A stretch of DNA of 64,000 nucleotides from Plantago major. Taxonomy: Eukaryota; Streptophyta; Magnoliopsida; Lamiales; Plantaginaceae. The stretch is taken from contig CM048840.1 of NCBI GenBank assembly GCA_026545765.1, forward strand, positions 86,084,877 through 86,148,876. The letters run 5' to 3'. The position numbers and the translations under genes are program-made. Of the stretch, positions 22,590 to 33,675 are shown piece after piece (position 1 is the stretch's first letter; each line of letters begins with the position of its first letter). The notes below the pieces were generated by a model. It had not been told where the DNA came from. It did no database searches and saw nothing but the letters and a program-made list of their open reading frames with translations.

Positions 22590-23065
22590 TGGGGCGACGG
22601 ATAGATCCGTCGCTTCAGCCCAACGATCCGTCGCCCCAGCCCTGGCGATGGATCGGGCGACGGATGAAAAATCCATCGCCCCGCTGGAGTTGGGCCGACG
22701 GATAGATAATCCGTCGTCCAATTCGCGACGGATTGGACGACGGATTATATATTTGACTTTTTTTTTTAAATCAAAATATAACGACGGATAGAATCTATCC
22801 GTCGTTATATGTAACGACGGATAGATTCTATCCGTCGTTACCTTTAGCGACGGATAGAATATATCCGTCGCTAAACCGGACGACGGATAGAATCTATCCG
22901 TCGTTATATTTAGCGACGGATAGATTCTATCCGTCGTCCAACATTTTATTGGAATTAGTGACGGAATCTGAAATTCCGTCACTAATTCCGTCACTGTGAA
23001 TTTCACTAATTCCGTCACTGTGAATCCGTCACTAATTCCGTCACTATTAATCCGCCACTATTTAT
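22590..23065 (+). repeat. Subterminal palindromic repeat array, CACTA left (3') end
   Basis: Many copies of CGACGGAT and its complement ATCCGTCG, largely arranged as hairpins (for instance 22781-22805, 22814-22839, 22852-22875). From about 22960 a second motif, TTCCGTCACTA, repeats. Such subterminal repeats are transposase-binding sites in En/Spm-type elements. Confidence 0.85.
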
Positions 23066-23255
23066 TTCATATTAATCCCTGTTTTTCGTATTTCACCTAT
23101 TTAATCAATATAATGTTCGATAATAAATGAATAATACGGAAAATATTTCAATAAATTTTGAATAAAAAAAGTAATATCCGGAGCTGGAGAAATTATCCAC
23201 ACAAGTGTAAATATGAAAAGAAATCCGAACATACAGATACATAACTAACTAGCTA

Positions 23256-23888
23256 TCAGACGGGGGTGGGTGATGGCGGAACTGGGACATGAACTGCTCC
23301 ATATATAACCGAAGGCGCTCGTTCTCCTCCCTTTGTTCTTGGGCGGCACGCTGCATCTCTTGAGTTAGAGCTGCAACCTGTTCCCGGACCTGCGACTACA
23401 CCATTTCCGAGACCTGGTCCTGTGTGTAAACAGGACGTCTGGACTGCTGGGATGATGATGAGGAGCACCCCGGACTAGCCAGGCTCAAACCGAGGCTCCC
23501 GAGTCCATATATTCGTCCTTTCTTGTCCGGTTTATTGACCTCTAGGAAGATGTTGTCAACTTGTTCAGTTGACAACACATCACCCGTCTCGTCCTCCTGC
23601 CTCGCCACCTGAGCATCAACCTCAGCCTGAAATCGTAAATAGCAGATATCATGATCAGTTACTGTTTTTAAAAATTAACTTGTAATAGTGTACAAATATG
23701 AACTTTAAGCAACATAAACATACCGCAATAGACGAGGCCTGACAGTCGGTCCATACCCCGCCCTTCTGCTTGGCCTTCTTGAAGATGGCATACTTAGATG
23801 TCACCTCCCCCCGTGCCACCTGAATCAAACCAGATCTAGTCAACAATTTATCATCTACAAGTAATAGAGCAGCAGAGACTTCATACAT
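23256..23888 (-). pseudogene. Second CACTA gene (TnpA/Ptta-like), C-terminal exons
   Basis: Exon 1 remnant encodes ARGEVTSKYAIFKKAKQKGG, VWTDCQASSI (about 23820-23722), nearly the same as 63812-63907 of the larger CACTA. A second exon (about 23630-23256) encodes ARQEDETGDVLSTEQVDNIF, YGLGSLGLSLASPG and a coiled coil (SQVREQVAALTQEMQRAAQE, QREENERLRLYMEQF), with one stop near 23396. In En/Spm-type elements this product binds the subterminal repeats; coiled coil here would serve dimerisation (inference). Confidence 0.7.
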
Positions 23889-23934
23889 ACACGTAATGCT
23901 AGATCCTCCTCATTCTCATGCACGATCCTCCTCA

Positions 23935-24352
23935 TCACTTGTGACGCTCCCTACCACAGAACTTGCATTACAACAGATCTACATCCTCCTCCCAATACAC
24001 CATACACATGTTCCGACAAGTAGAAAGGCACTCGATAGGCGGCCCCAAACCCCGCCTCTCCCTCCATTGGAGGTATGCCATGGACGGTGCTTCCTCACCG
24101 TGATGAATCCATACATGATACTCAGGCATGAATCCGTAACGTCGCAAGTGCTCGAATACTGCTGTAGGCGTCATAAATTGCTTGTTTCTGCAGATTCCAA
24201 TGTGCAAGGACACTTTATCAACCCCCCAGTTGCACAAACCGAACGTCCCATGGCAAACGAGATGAAACGTTTAACCCCTTCTACAAACTCCTAGAAACTC
24301 TGCCATTTATCACGCATTTATCGTACATCCATGAACGGTCGGAATTCATTGT
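23935..24352 (-). pseudogene. First exon of CACTA transposase (TNPD type), frameshifted remnant
   Basis: Reading the - strand from ATG at about 24352: MNSDRSWMYDK, then after a frameshift CRNKQFMTPTAVFEHLRRYG, MPEYHVWIHHGEEAPSMAYL and NMCMVYWEEDVDLL. This is the transposase-associated N-terminal domain of plant CACTA transposases. It matches 59833-60248 almost throughout. The rest of the transposase is deleted: sequence passes directly into the second gene. Confidence 0.8.
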
Positions 24353-24831
24353 ATACTTTATTTTTAACCTGACACGTTCCAATTGATTAGATCGTATTTA
24401 ATTTATTAGATCGATTCCAATTCGGATAAGAAGATTGTGGAGGTTAATTGTTAATTATTATATGTTCCTTATCAATTAATTATTAATTAAGTGTTCGATA
24501 TGTTACAAAATTGGGCATATATTTTAACCATTTCAACCTCTTAGTACATATATTATATACTTAACTACATATCAAATTAACTAATTACTCTATACATATC
24601 GAATTACTACATATATTCATATCAAATTACGTACTTAACATACAAATATATCCAATCAAAACTACATACTTCTATACTTAACAAACATATCAAATTAACT
24701 AAACTAACTATATATACTTAACACACAAATCAAACTAACTACGTACATTCATACATACCAAACTTAACATACTACATACATTCATATCATACCTATCATA
24801 TATACATATCATTAACTAAATTAACTATCAA

Positions 24832-24833
24832 AT

Positions 24834-24882
<49 letters not shown>

Positions 24883-24883
24883 A
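24832..24883. repeat. (AT)n microsatellite
   Basis: About 25 uninterrupted AT units inside the CACTA element, within an AT-rich 24420-25000 stretch that holds no gene. Confidence 0.9.
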
Positions 24884-25209
24884 ATTGAACAAATTACATA
24901 TAATTGATGAAATTAACTAAACTAACTACTACATACTTATCATATATACATATAATTGCTCAAATTAATCAAAATAAACAAAATTTCCAAATTTTTAAAA
25001 ACTAGGGTTTTAGCCAAAATACCTTGATTAATCGGTAGAAATATGAAATTGATCGAAGAATCAAACTCCTTGTCACACGGGCTTCGATTAGGCACCAAGA
25101 TTGGCCGGAATAACGGATGATTGGCCGAAAAACGGATTGAGGAGAAGAAGAAAATGAGGATGGAAGAATGAAGAAGATGAAGAAAATGAGAGATTCTGCT
25201 CTCTGTCCG

Positions 25210-25560
25210 AACATATGAAAACTGGGCCGACGGACACGTATCCGTCGGCCCAGTTGGCCGATCCGTCGGCCCAATGGGTGACGGATAGGTATCCGTCGCC
25301 CCATAGCGACGGATAATCTATCCGTCGCCCAGTTTGTTTTTTTTTTAAAATTAAAATATTAACGACGGATAAAATTATCCGTCGTTAATAATTTCCTTTT
25401 TTTTAAAAAAAAAGTCAAACTTGGGTGACGGATAATTATTATCCGTCGCCCAATTTAGCGACGGATAACTATTATCCGTCGCCGATTGGGGCGACGGATT
25501 CTGGATAGAATCCGTCGCCCCAATTAGCGATCCGTCGTTATGGGGCGACGGATTTTATAA
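25210..25560 (+). repeat. Subterminal palindromic repeat array, CACTA right (5') end
   Basis: CGACGGAT...ATCCGTCG hairpins occur throughout, e.g. at 25361-25385 and 25458-25482, matching the array at the other end in sequence and in variety of flanking bases (GGGCGACGG, TAACGACGG). Confidence 0.85.
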
Positions 25561-28500
25561 CGTCGAATTTTCCGGATTTTCTTGTAGTGTAGGCTCCACC
25601 CAAGAATTGAAACTCTCACTAAGATTGTTAGTGCAGTGGTCTATTTTTGGAGTTGGGTCAAAAGCATGCCTTGCCCAAAACCCTACAGGAATATTCATGA
25701 GATAGGTCCATGCCGGAACACTTGCAGCTCTCATTTTCACCATTGCTTTGTTAAAACCATATGATGTATAAGCTGTTGCAGCTTGCCAGAAGTACTTCCT
25801 TAGGTCTACACTTCCCCATTTTAGCTTGAAATTGTCATAAATGTGCTTTGCACATTTCCTATTGATAACAGTTGGGGCCAACTCTTCAATAACTGGCACC
25901 AAACCCTGCATTTGTGATATACTTATAGTTAGTCAAATAGAATTGGCAATGGTAAACTAAGTATGCAATGATATATGGCATGTTTACCTTTTGTCTATCT
26001 TCCATGAAGTGCCAGTGTTTTTCAACATCCCATGGACCAACAAATCTCTCAAGGCATTGTAAAAAGAAGACCCAAGACTCTTTGCACTCAAATTCAACAA
26101 TAGCCCAAGCAACTGGATAGATCCCACAATCTGGATCAGTTAAGACTGCACTCAATAAGTGACCACCATATCTGCCCCTCAAATGACACCCATCAAAGAA
26201 GAGGAATGGACTGCATCCATTTAGAAATCCTCTTTTTAGGCCCTCCAATCCACAGAAGAATCTTTGGAAATGGGGTGGTCTTTCAATTGCAGGCTTCACA
26301 TTCATTTCAACTATTGATCCAGGGTTTGTCCTAAGTACCATCTCTCTGTACTTAGGTGACAACCTAAAAGCCTCTTTAGGGTTGCCTCCTAATATCTCTA
26401 TGGCTTTGAGAATAGCTCTATAAATCCTCATATAAGGCACCTTGATCCCCATCTTGTTGGTCACCTAAGGTTCTAGTTCTTTTGCTTTAATACCAGAAGT
26501 TTCCCTCAGTGGTTCAAGTACCTTGGTTGCTAACCAATTGGAGTCTTCCTGCCTTTGATCAACCTTTCTGACACACTGGTGCACTCCATGATAACTCTTT
26601 ATCATGAAGGAGACTTTATCATCTAAAACACCTGAAAATCCAGAAAAGTAAGTAAGTTAGTAAAATGCCTTGAGAGAAACCAAAGTTCACTAAAAAGTAA
26701 GTTAGTTAGTATAGTTAAATACCTGCATGGAGCCTCCATTGACAGCCTTTCCCTCCACAATGTACAGTGTATCTGCTAGTGTCATTTTTCTTCCTCACCA
26801 AATGAAACCCTACCTTCAATACATACTCTTTAACCCTCCTCCTTAACTCTTTCACACTGCCAAATACATCTCCTTCTTTAAACTCCTTATCCCATTCTTC
26901 ATTATTCTCTTTAAATTCATCACCAATCCACTCTTCTTCACTCAAGTCATCAACTCCCTCACTGTTATATTCAAAATCAGGATCACCTTCATCATGATCA
27001 TGTTCTTCTGTGGCATTTGCATTTGCAGTTTCTTGTTGCTCACTAATTGCACCATTTTCCCCTGTCTCATTTTCATCATGTTCCGCATTGTTAGAATCAG
27101 ATTTCACACGCCTAGTAAATCCAATTTCTTCATCCTCACTTTCATGCATATAGTGAAAATTAGGTTCATCATACTCCCAACCAAAGGCATCCCTAGAATC
27201 CCTCTGACCATCACTCTCCTCAAAAGCCTCATTCTCAATTGGTACTTGCTTAGTCTCATCAATTGGTACCTGCTCATTCTCATAATCACAAGCATCATCA
27301 TCAGTTTCAGTATGCATACACTCTTCAGCATCATGAAAACTTGGATCATCACTATCATGACTGATGCTACTATCAGTCTCATGCATCTTGATTTTCAGTT
27401 TTTCAGCTATAATCTTCTCCTTCATTGCATTGATATCATCCTCATCATCAACCCAGTCCTCAACTAAAACATCTTCAGTTGTCTTACTACCTTCACCAGT
27501 TTCAACATGATCATTACCCTTTGGTATGTTCTCTTTGAAAATTTGGACAACAATTCTTCAAACTCATCATCAGCCACATTAAACTGACTACCAACAGACT
27601 TCACAGGGGTTGGTTCAGGTATGTAAGGAGTAGGAGCTGGTGAATTGGTGGATTTATTTGAAGCTTGTGGAGTTTTTGGAGATTCTAGGAATGGTTCTTG
27701 TTGTGAGGCCTCAGTGTTTTGTGTTTCTTGGGTAGGAGAGGGTGGAGGTATATCATCATCAAACATAGGATCTTCTGTCAAGTCAACAAAGGCAGGGGGT
27801 GTGGCGGATGTTTGGGAGAAGTTCCAGGTGGTTTTGGCTTACAACTCCTCTGTCTAAACAATCTTCTTCTAGTAGTAGTACTACTTTCTTTTTGGACTTT
27901 GGTGGGAGGTACATACTCAACATCAACATCCAAATCAGCAAATTCATATGCATTCCCTCTCTTATTTTTATTACATGACCTATCCACAGCTAAAGGCTCA
28001 ACATCAGTTGTCTCTAAGTGCAATTCTACTTCCATGTGCTTCATATTCAACTCAAACATGGACTTAACACTAGAATCACCTACTATCTCAATTTGATCAA
28101 AAAGTTCCCTCAATATCAACCACCATACTAAAAAACAGAGTACCATCGGATTGCACATCATCTAGCACAGTCTTATAAACATCATTCAACAGTTTCGAAT
28201 GAGAATACCTGGAAGAATCAATATTGCTAAGCATGTATAGATCCTTGCAATACTGAATCCTAATGTTAAAGAACGAACCCATTGTCACTGTAACAACAAG
28301 AAACAACAAGAAAATTAATCAAACAGAAACAAAAAATAAAAACCCTAACTGAGATTTATAAAAAACCCTAATGCGATTTCCAGTGAAACCGGACACGAAA
28401 TTATGAACTCCCATACAAATACAAACTGTTATAACATGAAAATAACAACAAAAGGCAAGAATTTTGAAAAAAAAAAAACTAGTACCTTTCTTTCGCACGC

Positions 28501-28779
28501 GAGTTCACACCAACAGGAGCAAGAACGAAGTATTACTGGAAAAAAACGTGCAATTATGGCCGGTTACGTCATCAATTCTCGATTGATCATGGAGGTTTTG
28601 TGTTAATGGCGGAAAGAGTTTGATGAAGAAGACGGAAAAGTGGTTTTGGCGGGAGGATGGGAGTGTGAGTATACAAATGGAATTAACCAAGAAAAGGTAG
28701 AAAATGACTTATGGCCCATTTGTTTGTGTTATAATTGATTGTGGCTTAAAAGCTGGTCAACGGAAATATAGCTTTTTGG

Positions 28780-28849
28780 ACCTAGATGTAATTGTTACAC
28801 TAACGGGTACCCAGATGAGACTTGTGTATCTAACAGGGGGTATATGTAA
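28780..28849 (-). repeat. MULE right terminal inverted repeat
   Basis: Complement of the left repeat. In MULEs these repeats usually contain the promoters of the inward-facing genes; the transposase ATG lies about 500 bp inside. Confidence 0.85.
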
Positions 28850-29936
28850 TAGATCAACTCTAGCAAGAGTCTTTGCTTAAAAGAATTAGAATAACTACAC
28901 AAGCTTCCTGGCTTGTTTTTAGTATTTTTCTAAATACTAAGAAAGATGCAAGACACGTAAATACGTAATCAAAAGTTAAATATATGAACGATTGAAAGTA
29001 AAGAATGAATAAAAGGATGTCTTGGTGTCTCTGTTGGACATACACCCTAATGTTTGAGCCAAGGCGTTTTACGTATGTTGCTACAGTGAGCATACACAAG
29101 AGAGCTGAGGCGAAAGCCGATGTGTTTTACATATACTGCTACGATGAGTATACACATGAGAGCCGAGGCATTTTACGCATGTTGCTACGGTGAACATGCA
29201 CGTATACCAATATGAGGCAAAGCTTACCTAGACACCCTAATCAAGAATGAATTTATAATGTGATTCTAGCTAAAGTCAAAGAAAGATAGCTTGAATAAAA
29301 AGAATGATCACGAAAGAATGTCTAAAGTGATTCTAGCTAAAGCCAACAAAGAGCTTGATTCAAAAGAATGCTTCTAACAAATGCCTACGAATGAATACTC
29401 AAAACCAATGTTTAGCGTCACGAGTTGAAGTGAAGAATGAAGAAGACTACTTCTAAAGAACTAACGAAGAATCATTGAAGATCGTGATTGATGTATGTGT
29501 GTTGTTACTTGTATCTTATAATGTACGATTGATCATTTTATATTAATGTTATTATGCATGTACAATGTGATTTCTAGGGAACAAATGTGCTTATGTGCTG
29601 TTTTAGTATGGCTTGCTTGCGAGTACAAGTAGGTACTCACCCTTGTCCTATTGAGCCTCAACTGAAGTAATGCTGGTGCTGGAGTGGAAGGGGACCGAGC
29701 TTGACGTTGATTCAGTATACCCATGATGTCGAGTTTATGATAATGTTTTAGATTTAAAATATCAAACTGTTAAGTTATTTCCGCTGCAAAAGTTATGTTT
29801 GTAGTCAATGAATGATATGTGCTAACTTGTTTCAAAAGTTTTTAATGACTATGAATTTTAAAGTGTGTGCTCTTGGACGTACTAGCACGCTCTTATAATT
29901 TTTTATTTTTATTTTAAAGAGCTGGGCGTTACATTT
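28850..29936. other. LTR-like sequence, possibly a solo LTR remnant
   Basis: No gene seen. The right edge ATGTTT...GAGCTGGGCGTTACA resembles the GGGCGTTACA/GTGACA ends of chromovirus-type gypsy LTRs. Internal repeats occur: GTGATTCTAGCTAAAG at 29257 and 29329, and three copies of a ~50-bp unit at 29065-29205. I find no matching left end, so the call is tentative. Confidence 0.3.
29065..29210 (+). repeat. Imperfect ~50-bp tandem repeat, three copies
   Basis: Each copy runs TTTTACGYATRYTGCTACRGTGARCATRCAC..GAGAGCYGAGGC with variation. Copies begin near 29067, 29125 and 29170. Confidence 0.6.
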
Positions 29937-31378
29937 ATGGTGTTAAAAAAAACTCTTAATGTCAGTCTGGCCAGCAACTAAAGTTCAGAAAACCTGTTAA
30001 AACCTAATTCCATTTTCAGTTTCCCAGAATCCAATCCCAAACTTCCCACTCCAATCGCGACCAGCGCCTCTTCTATCGCCGCCACCACCTTTGTATGGTG
30101 TCTGCAACTATAAACATTGGACCTGTTTACATCCAATCCACTGCGATCAACAGCGTCTTTCTTTCTCTTCACTCTCGTCTTCTTCCTTTTTCAGGTATGT
30201 AATTAATTAATTCAATCCACTTTTCATGGCTTCAATTTCCTTTTCCCAAATTTTAGTTTAGTTACTCCCGAACAAGTTTAATAGTATTGTTCTTGTAGAT
30301 TTCTTAAGAATCAACTAGATGAATTGACTCAACCATTTTTTCCTGTTGGGATTTTTTCCCGTCATTTTGCCAATTGACTGATACAGGATATAGTTTGGAA
30401 TAGTTTAAAGATCATCCATGCCTCAATATAGTAAGTAATCTGCTAATATATTCTTTACATCAGAATTTGATGTTCATTTACCAAGCTCATTAATTATGAA
30501 TAGTTGATTGATGTGGTATGAAAATGGTTAAGTACTTTAACCTCGTAATAAAGACTCCAAAGCTTAGCTAAGGTTAATAATTGAGCGAGGCAAGGGATTT
30601 GCCTTGGACCGGTGCTTAGATTCAACTTGTCTTGTAGGTACTTAATAGTCCGAGTAGATCAGAGACTATAATATTGCAGAAGACTAGAATATTGCAGGTA
30701 GTTGACTTAAGTAAATGCGCTCCTATATATACATGAAGTGCTCCAGGGGACAAGCCTCTGAATTGTCTGGAGTCTGGTCGGTCCTATTAGCTTCTGACAT
30801 GTTTAGTCGCAGTAAGGTGGCAGGTTTAGATGGCGCGGCAGGTTCTACAGGAGGTCGGTCCTGATCCACCACGATCTTTCTCCTTAATACATTTTCTTAT
30901 GGTCGGACCTGTTTGGGTAGGGTCAGTCCGACTAGATTAACTTTGAGTTCCTTGTGATGCTTGAGATCAGTTCTCCCATCCTAACTATAGGAGGTCGGTG
31001 TCCTACTGTGGTTTTGGAGGTGAGATCTCCTCGGCTTTCAGTGACATCCGCGGTCCTTGTAATATAGAAAGAAGGTAAAAGTTCGCCCTAGGCCTTCTTG
31101 GTTCGCGGGTACGTGGAAGGTGACTCATTTGTACATTTCAGTTGATGATTTTGAGAATTACCCAATAGTGACATATTTCAATATTATTTAGGCCATTTTC
31201 AGTTTAATAGAGTTTGATCGGCGAACCTTCACTCGAAATACAAATTATTGTAAGAGTATATTTTTTGAAGTTCAGTTTGTGAATAGTTGATCGAGTTATC
31301 TCGGCAAACTAATAGAGTTCGATCGGCGTACCTTCCACTTGGAAAGAAGCTTAAAAGTAAATTAAAGAGGCATGTGTT
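29937..31378 (+). other. Gene-poor stretch with a possible 5'-UTR exon pair of a host gene
   Basis: 30010-30194 is pyrimidine-rich and ends TTTTTCAG/GTATGT, a good splice donor; CTATAAAC at 30108 could be a TATA box. A second candidate exon, 30387-30430, has ATACAG before it and /GTAAGT after it, and contains ATG at 30418 (MPQY). I cannot identify a product. From 30500 to 31378 nothing is recognised except a short repeat, GAGTTYGATCGGCGNACCTTC, at about 31208 and 31316. Confidence 0.3.
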
Positions 31379-33085
31379 TAATTCCTTTCTAAGGCGAGTA
31401 AGGAAGTTTTAATCAAGTCTGTTATCCAAGCCATTCCCACCTATTTTATGGGCTGTTTTAAGCTCCCGGATTACCTCCTTGCTGAAGTTGAGTCTCTTAT
31501 TTCTCGCTTTTGGTGGGGGAATGGGAAGGATAAGAAAATTCATTGGGTAAAGTAGGATTCTCTTTGTGAGTTTAAGCGTGATGGAGGAATGGGCTTTCGA
31601 GATCTTAGAGCTTTTAATTTGGCTATGTTAGGGAAACAAATTTGGCGAGTGATTTTGTATCCTGATTCCCTTCTAAGTCGTGTTTTAAAAGCTAAGTATT
31701 TTCCTTCGTCGGATATTCTTGATGCGACTCCGAAAAGTAATTCTTCTTTCACTTGGAAAAGCATTTGTGGGGCTCTTGATTTGGTTCGGCATGGGGTGAG
31801 ATGGAGAGTTGGGGACGGGACAAATATAAATCTTTGGAGAGACAACTGGATCCCGTGAGACGAAGGACTTAAGCCTTTTACACCAAAGCTGCTGAACCCG
31901 GCAGATGCTACTGTTTCAATGCTTATTAACCAGCAGACTGGCGCGGATGGGATGAAGATGTGGTGCGGAGTTTTTTCTGGGATATAGATGCTGAAGATAT
32001 TCTCCCTCTACCTCTTCCTTTAAGTGCTGTAGATGATCAGCGTATTCACTTTGCGAAAAGTGGACACTATACTGTGAGGAGTGCTTATCATTTGGCCCCG
32101 GAAAAATTGGAAATCTTCCACTCAAGCTCGTACAGGTTCTACTAGCCGCACAAATGATACTGATTGGAACTGGATTTGGACGTTAAAGATCCCGAATAAA
32201 ATTAGAATTTTCCTTTGGCGACTTCTTAAATTATCTCTTCCAGTTTATGAAGTTTTGAGTCGAAGGGGGATTGATTTGGAAACCATTTGTCCAGTTTGTA
32301 AAACTGGAACTGAAACACATGTTCATATTTTTCGAGATTGTGCTTTTGCTAGGCAGTTTTGGGCCTCGTCTCCTCTCACTTTTCATGATATTTTCACTGA
32401 CAGCATTCATGTATGTCAATGGGTTACACAGGTACATAATAAGCTGCCGAAAGATCATTTTGAGTTTTTTGCTACTTCGTGCTGGAGTATTTGGTGTCAC
32501 CGGAATAAAGTAGTCCATGAAGATAAAGGTTATGAAGTTGACGAATCAGTGCGCTTTGTTCAGCAGTACCTCCTTCAATTCAGAGAGGCGCAAACAATCT
32601 TTCACATTACTCGACCTCCAGAGAGTTTACAGCTATGGACCCCTCCCGATATTGGCGTAATCAAGGTTAATTATGATGCCTCAGTGAAGAACAGCAGCAA
32701 TGGCGCTTCAGTAGGAGTCGTGGCCAGAAATAGTGATGGTAATGTCTTAGCTTGGAGACAACTTTTCTTCCCTTACATCAATTGCGTTGAATCAGCTGAA
32801 GCACTTGGGGCCCGTAGTGCAGTTCTAGCTAATGACCTTGGTTTACAGCACGTCATTGTGGAAGGGGACTCACTGAATGTCGTACACAACTCCGGGATCG
32901 TTTTCCTTTTTCTACAGCAGGTCACATTGTTGAAGAAGCCAAGACTTTATCTTTTAGCCACTAGTACTTTGTCTGTTTTTGCTGGCTTCACTGATCTACC
33001 TGTAGAAAACCCGGATGTATTGTGATTTTTATGATGATATATAATCATTCTTTACCTCCAAAAATAAAAAATAAAAAATAAAAAA

Positions 33086-33094
<9 letters not shown>
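31379..33094 (+). mobile_element. 5'-truncated L1-type LINE with poly(A) tail
   Basis: Starts abruptly inside the RT C-terminal region (EVLIKSVIQAIPTYFMG) and ends in an A-rich AAAAAT tail at 33050-33094, followed by an AT microsatellite. 5' truncation and an A-rich tail are the signature of target-primed reverse transcription. No clear target duplication is found. Confidence 0.88.
31390..33025 (+). pseudogene. LINE ORF2 C-terminus: RT tail, zf-RVT and RNase H
   Basis: Frames encode IPTYFMGCFKLP, FWWGNGKDKKIHWVKW (a TAG at about 31553 follows), MGFRDLRAFNLAMLGKQIWR and WRVGDGTNINLWRDNWIP. After a stop and a frameshift near 31860-32080 the frame to 33025 has the reverse-transcriptase zinc-binding region (PNKIRIFLWRLLKLSLP, CPVCKTGTETHVHIFRDC) and an RNase H domain (KVNYDASVKNSSNGASVGVV, EGDSLNVVHN). 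RNase H after zf-RVT is usual in plant L1 elements. Broken and 5'-truncated. Confidence 0.87.
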
Positions 33095-33117
<23 letters not shown>

Positions 33118-33121
33118 TATA
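33095..33121. repeat. (AT)n microsatellite
   Basis: AT dinucleotide run directly after the LINE poly(A) tail. Confidence 0.85.
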
Positions 33122-33675
33122 AGAATTTTTTCATTTATCGCATCTGCAAAGACTCATACTGCAGAGTGATGTGCTCTTACTCTTAAATTGTTTATAATTC
33201 CTCGAATTACATGGGGTGAATTACAAATTACACCTTATTGAAACTGTATATGTCCAGATAGTATCTCTATTGCCGAGTATGAGTAGTATATTGGTGCATA
33301 GGGCTGAGCATCGGTTCAGAACCGAACCGAATAAAACCGAAAACCGAAATAGTATGGTTTTGTCAAACCGAGAACCGAACCGATCTGAGTTCGGTTTTGG
33401 CCTGAACCGAATCGAAAAATTCGGTTCGGTTTGGGCCAAAACCGAACAGAACCTAACTTTATTAAAAAAAAAGAAAAACACCAAAAACAAGCATAATGCA
33501 GAACAGATTGTTAGCTGCTGATAAATATAATCCAAACAATTACAAGCCATAAATTACAATCCATAGAATCCAAACAACAAACGATTACAAGCCATAAATT
33601 AGTCTAAAAGTCTATTACATGCCGATAAATAGTAGTATCCAAAATACTCCAAGTCTCCAACAAATCTCATCAACA

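Larger units (their letters stand above)
22571..25589 (-). mobile_element. Non-autonomous CACTA/EnSpm element nested in the MULE transposase
   Basis: Ends are CACTACAAAAAAACTGG (left) and, on the other strand, CACTACAAGAAAATCCGG. The flanks are TAG at 22568-22570 and TAG at 25590-25592, the 3-bp target duplication of CACTA elements. Removing the element and one TAG restores the transposase frame (VEP to IRGYSI). Inside are palindromic subterminal repeats at both ends and remnants of two genes on the - strand. It corresponds to the CACTA at 58426 onward with an internal deletion of several kb. Confidence 0.95.
21348..28282 (-). pseudogene. mudrA-like MULE transposase gene, multi-exon, broken and split by a CACTA element
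   Basis: ATG at 28282 starts MGSFFNIRIQYCKDLYM, a typical MULE N-terminus. An acidic region follows (to about 26900), then the MuDR DNA-binding domain (DVFGSVKELRRRVKEYVLKV, CGGKGCQWRLHAG, 26715-26870). After an intron comes the DDE domain (PFLFFDGCHLRGRYGG, LTDPDCGIYPVAWAIVEFE; 26464-25990). The next exon ends NLSESFNSWVEP at the CACTA insertion. Beyond it (22570 downward) lie a SWIM finger (CDCKKCDMSRIPCRHAW, ~22250-22200), a CCHC knuckle (CGVRGHNCRKCP) and an RG-rich tail ending GLGSWFGAD (about 21530-21348). Frameshifts near 28100, 27830 and 27535 and a TAG at 26465-26467 add to the inactivation. Confidence 0.85.
20295..28849 (-). mobile_element. MULE (Mutator-like element) with terminal inverted repeats, carrying two convergent genes
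   Basis: Left end TTACATATGGACCCCCTGTT and right end (complement) TTACATATACCCCCTGTT are inverted repeats; further in both share GGTACCCGTTAGTGTAACAA. The element is 8,555 bp, or about 5.5 kb without the nested CACTA element. It holds a GRF zinc-finger ORF on + and a mudrA-like transposase gene on -, pointing toward each other. The 9-bp flanks (ATAGGGAGT and TAGATCAAC) do not match, so no target duplication is visible; the left flank is itself MULE sequence, implying rearrangement. Confidence 0.85.

Noticed and set aside
22780..22960. CRISPR-like array
   Set aside because: Repeats are palindromic, spacers are not unique, and they lie at the ends of a CACTA transposon in plant DNA.
28850..29936. 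Firm solo LTR call
   Set aside because: Only the right end looks LTR-like; no matching left end or target duplication was found.
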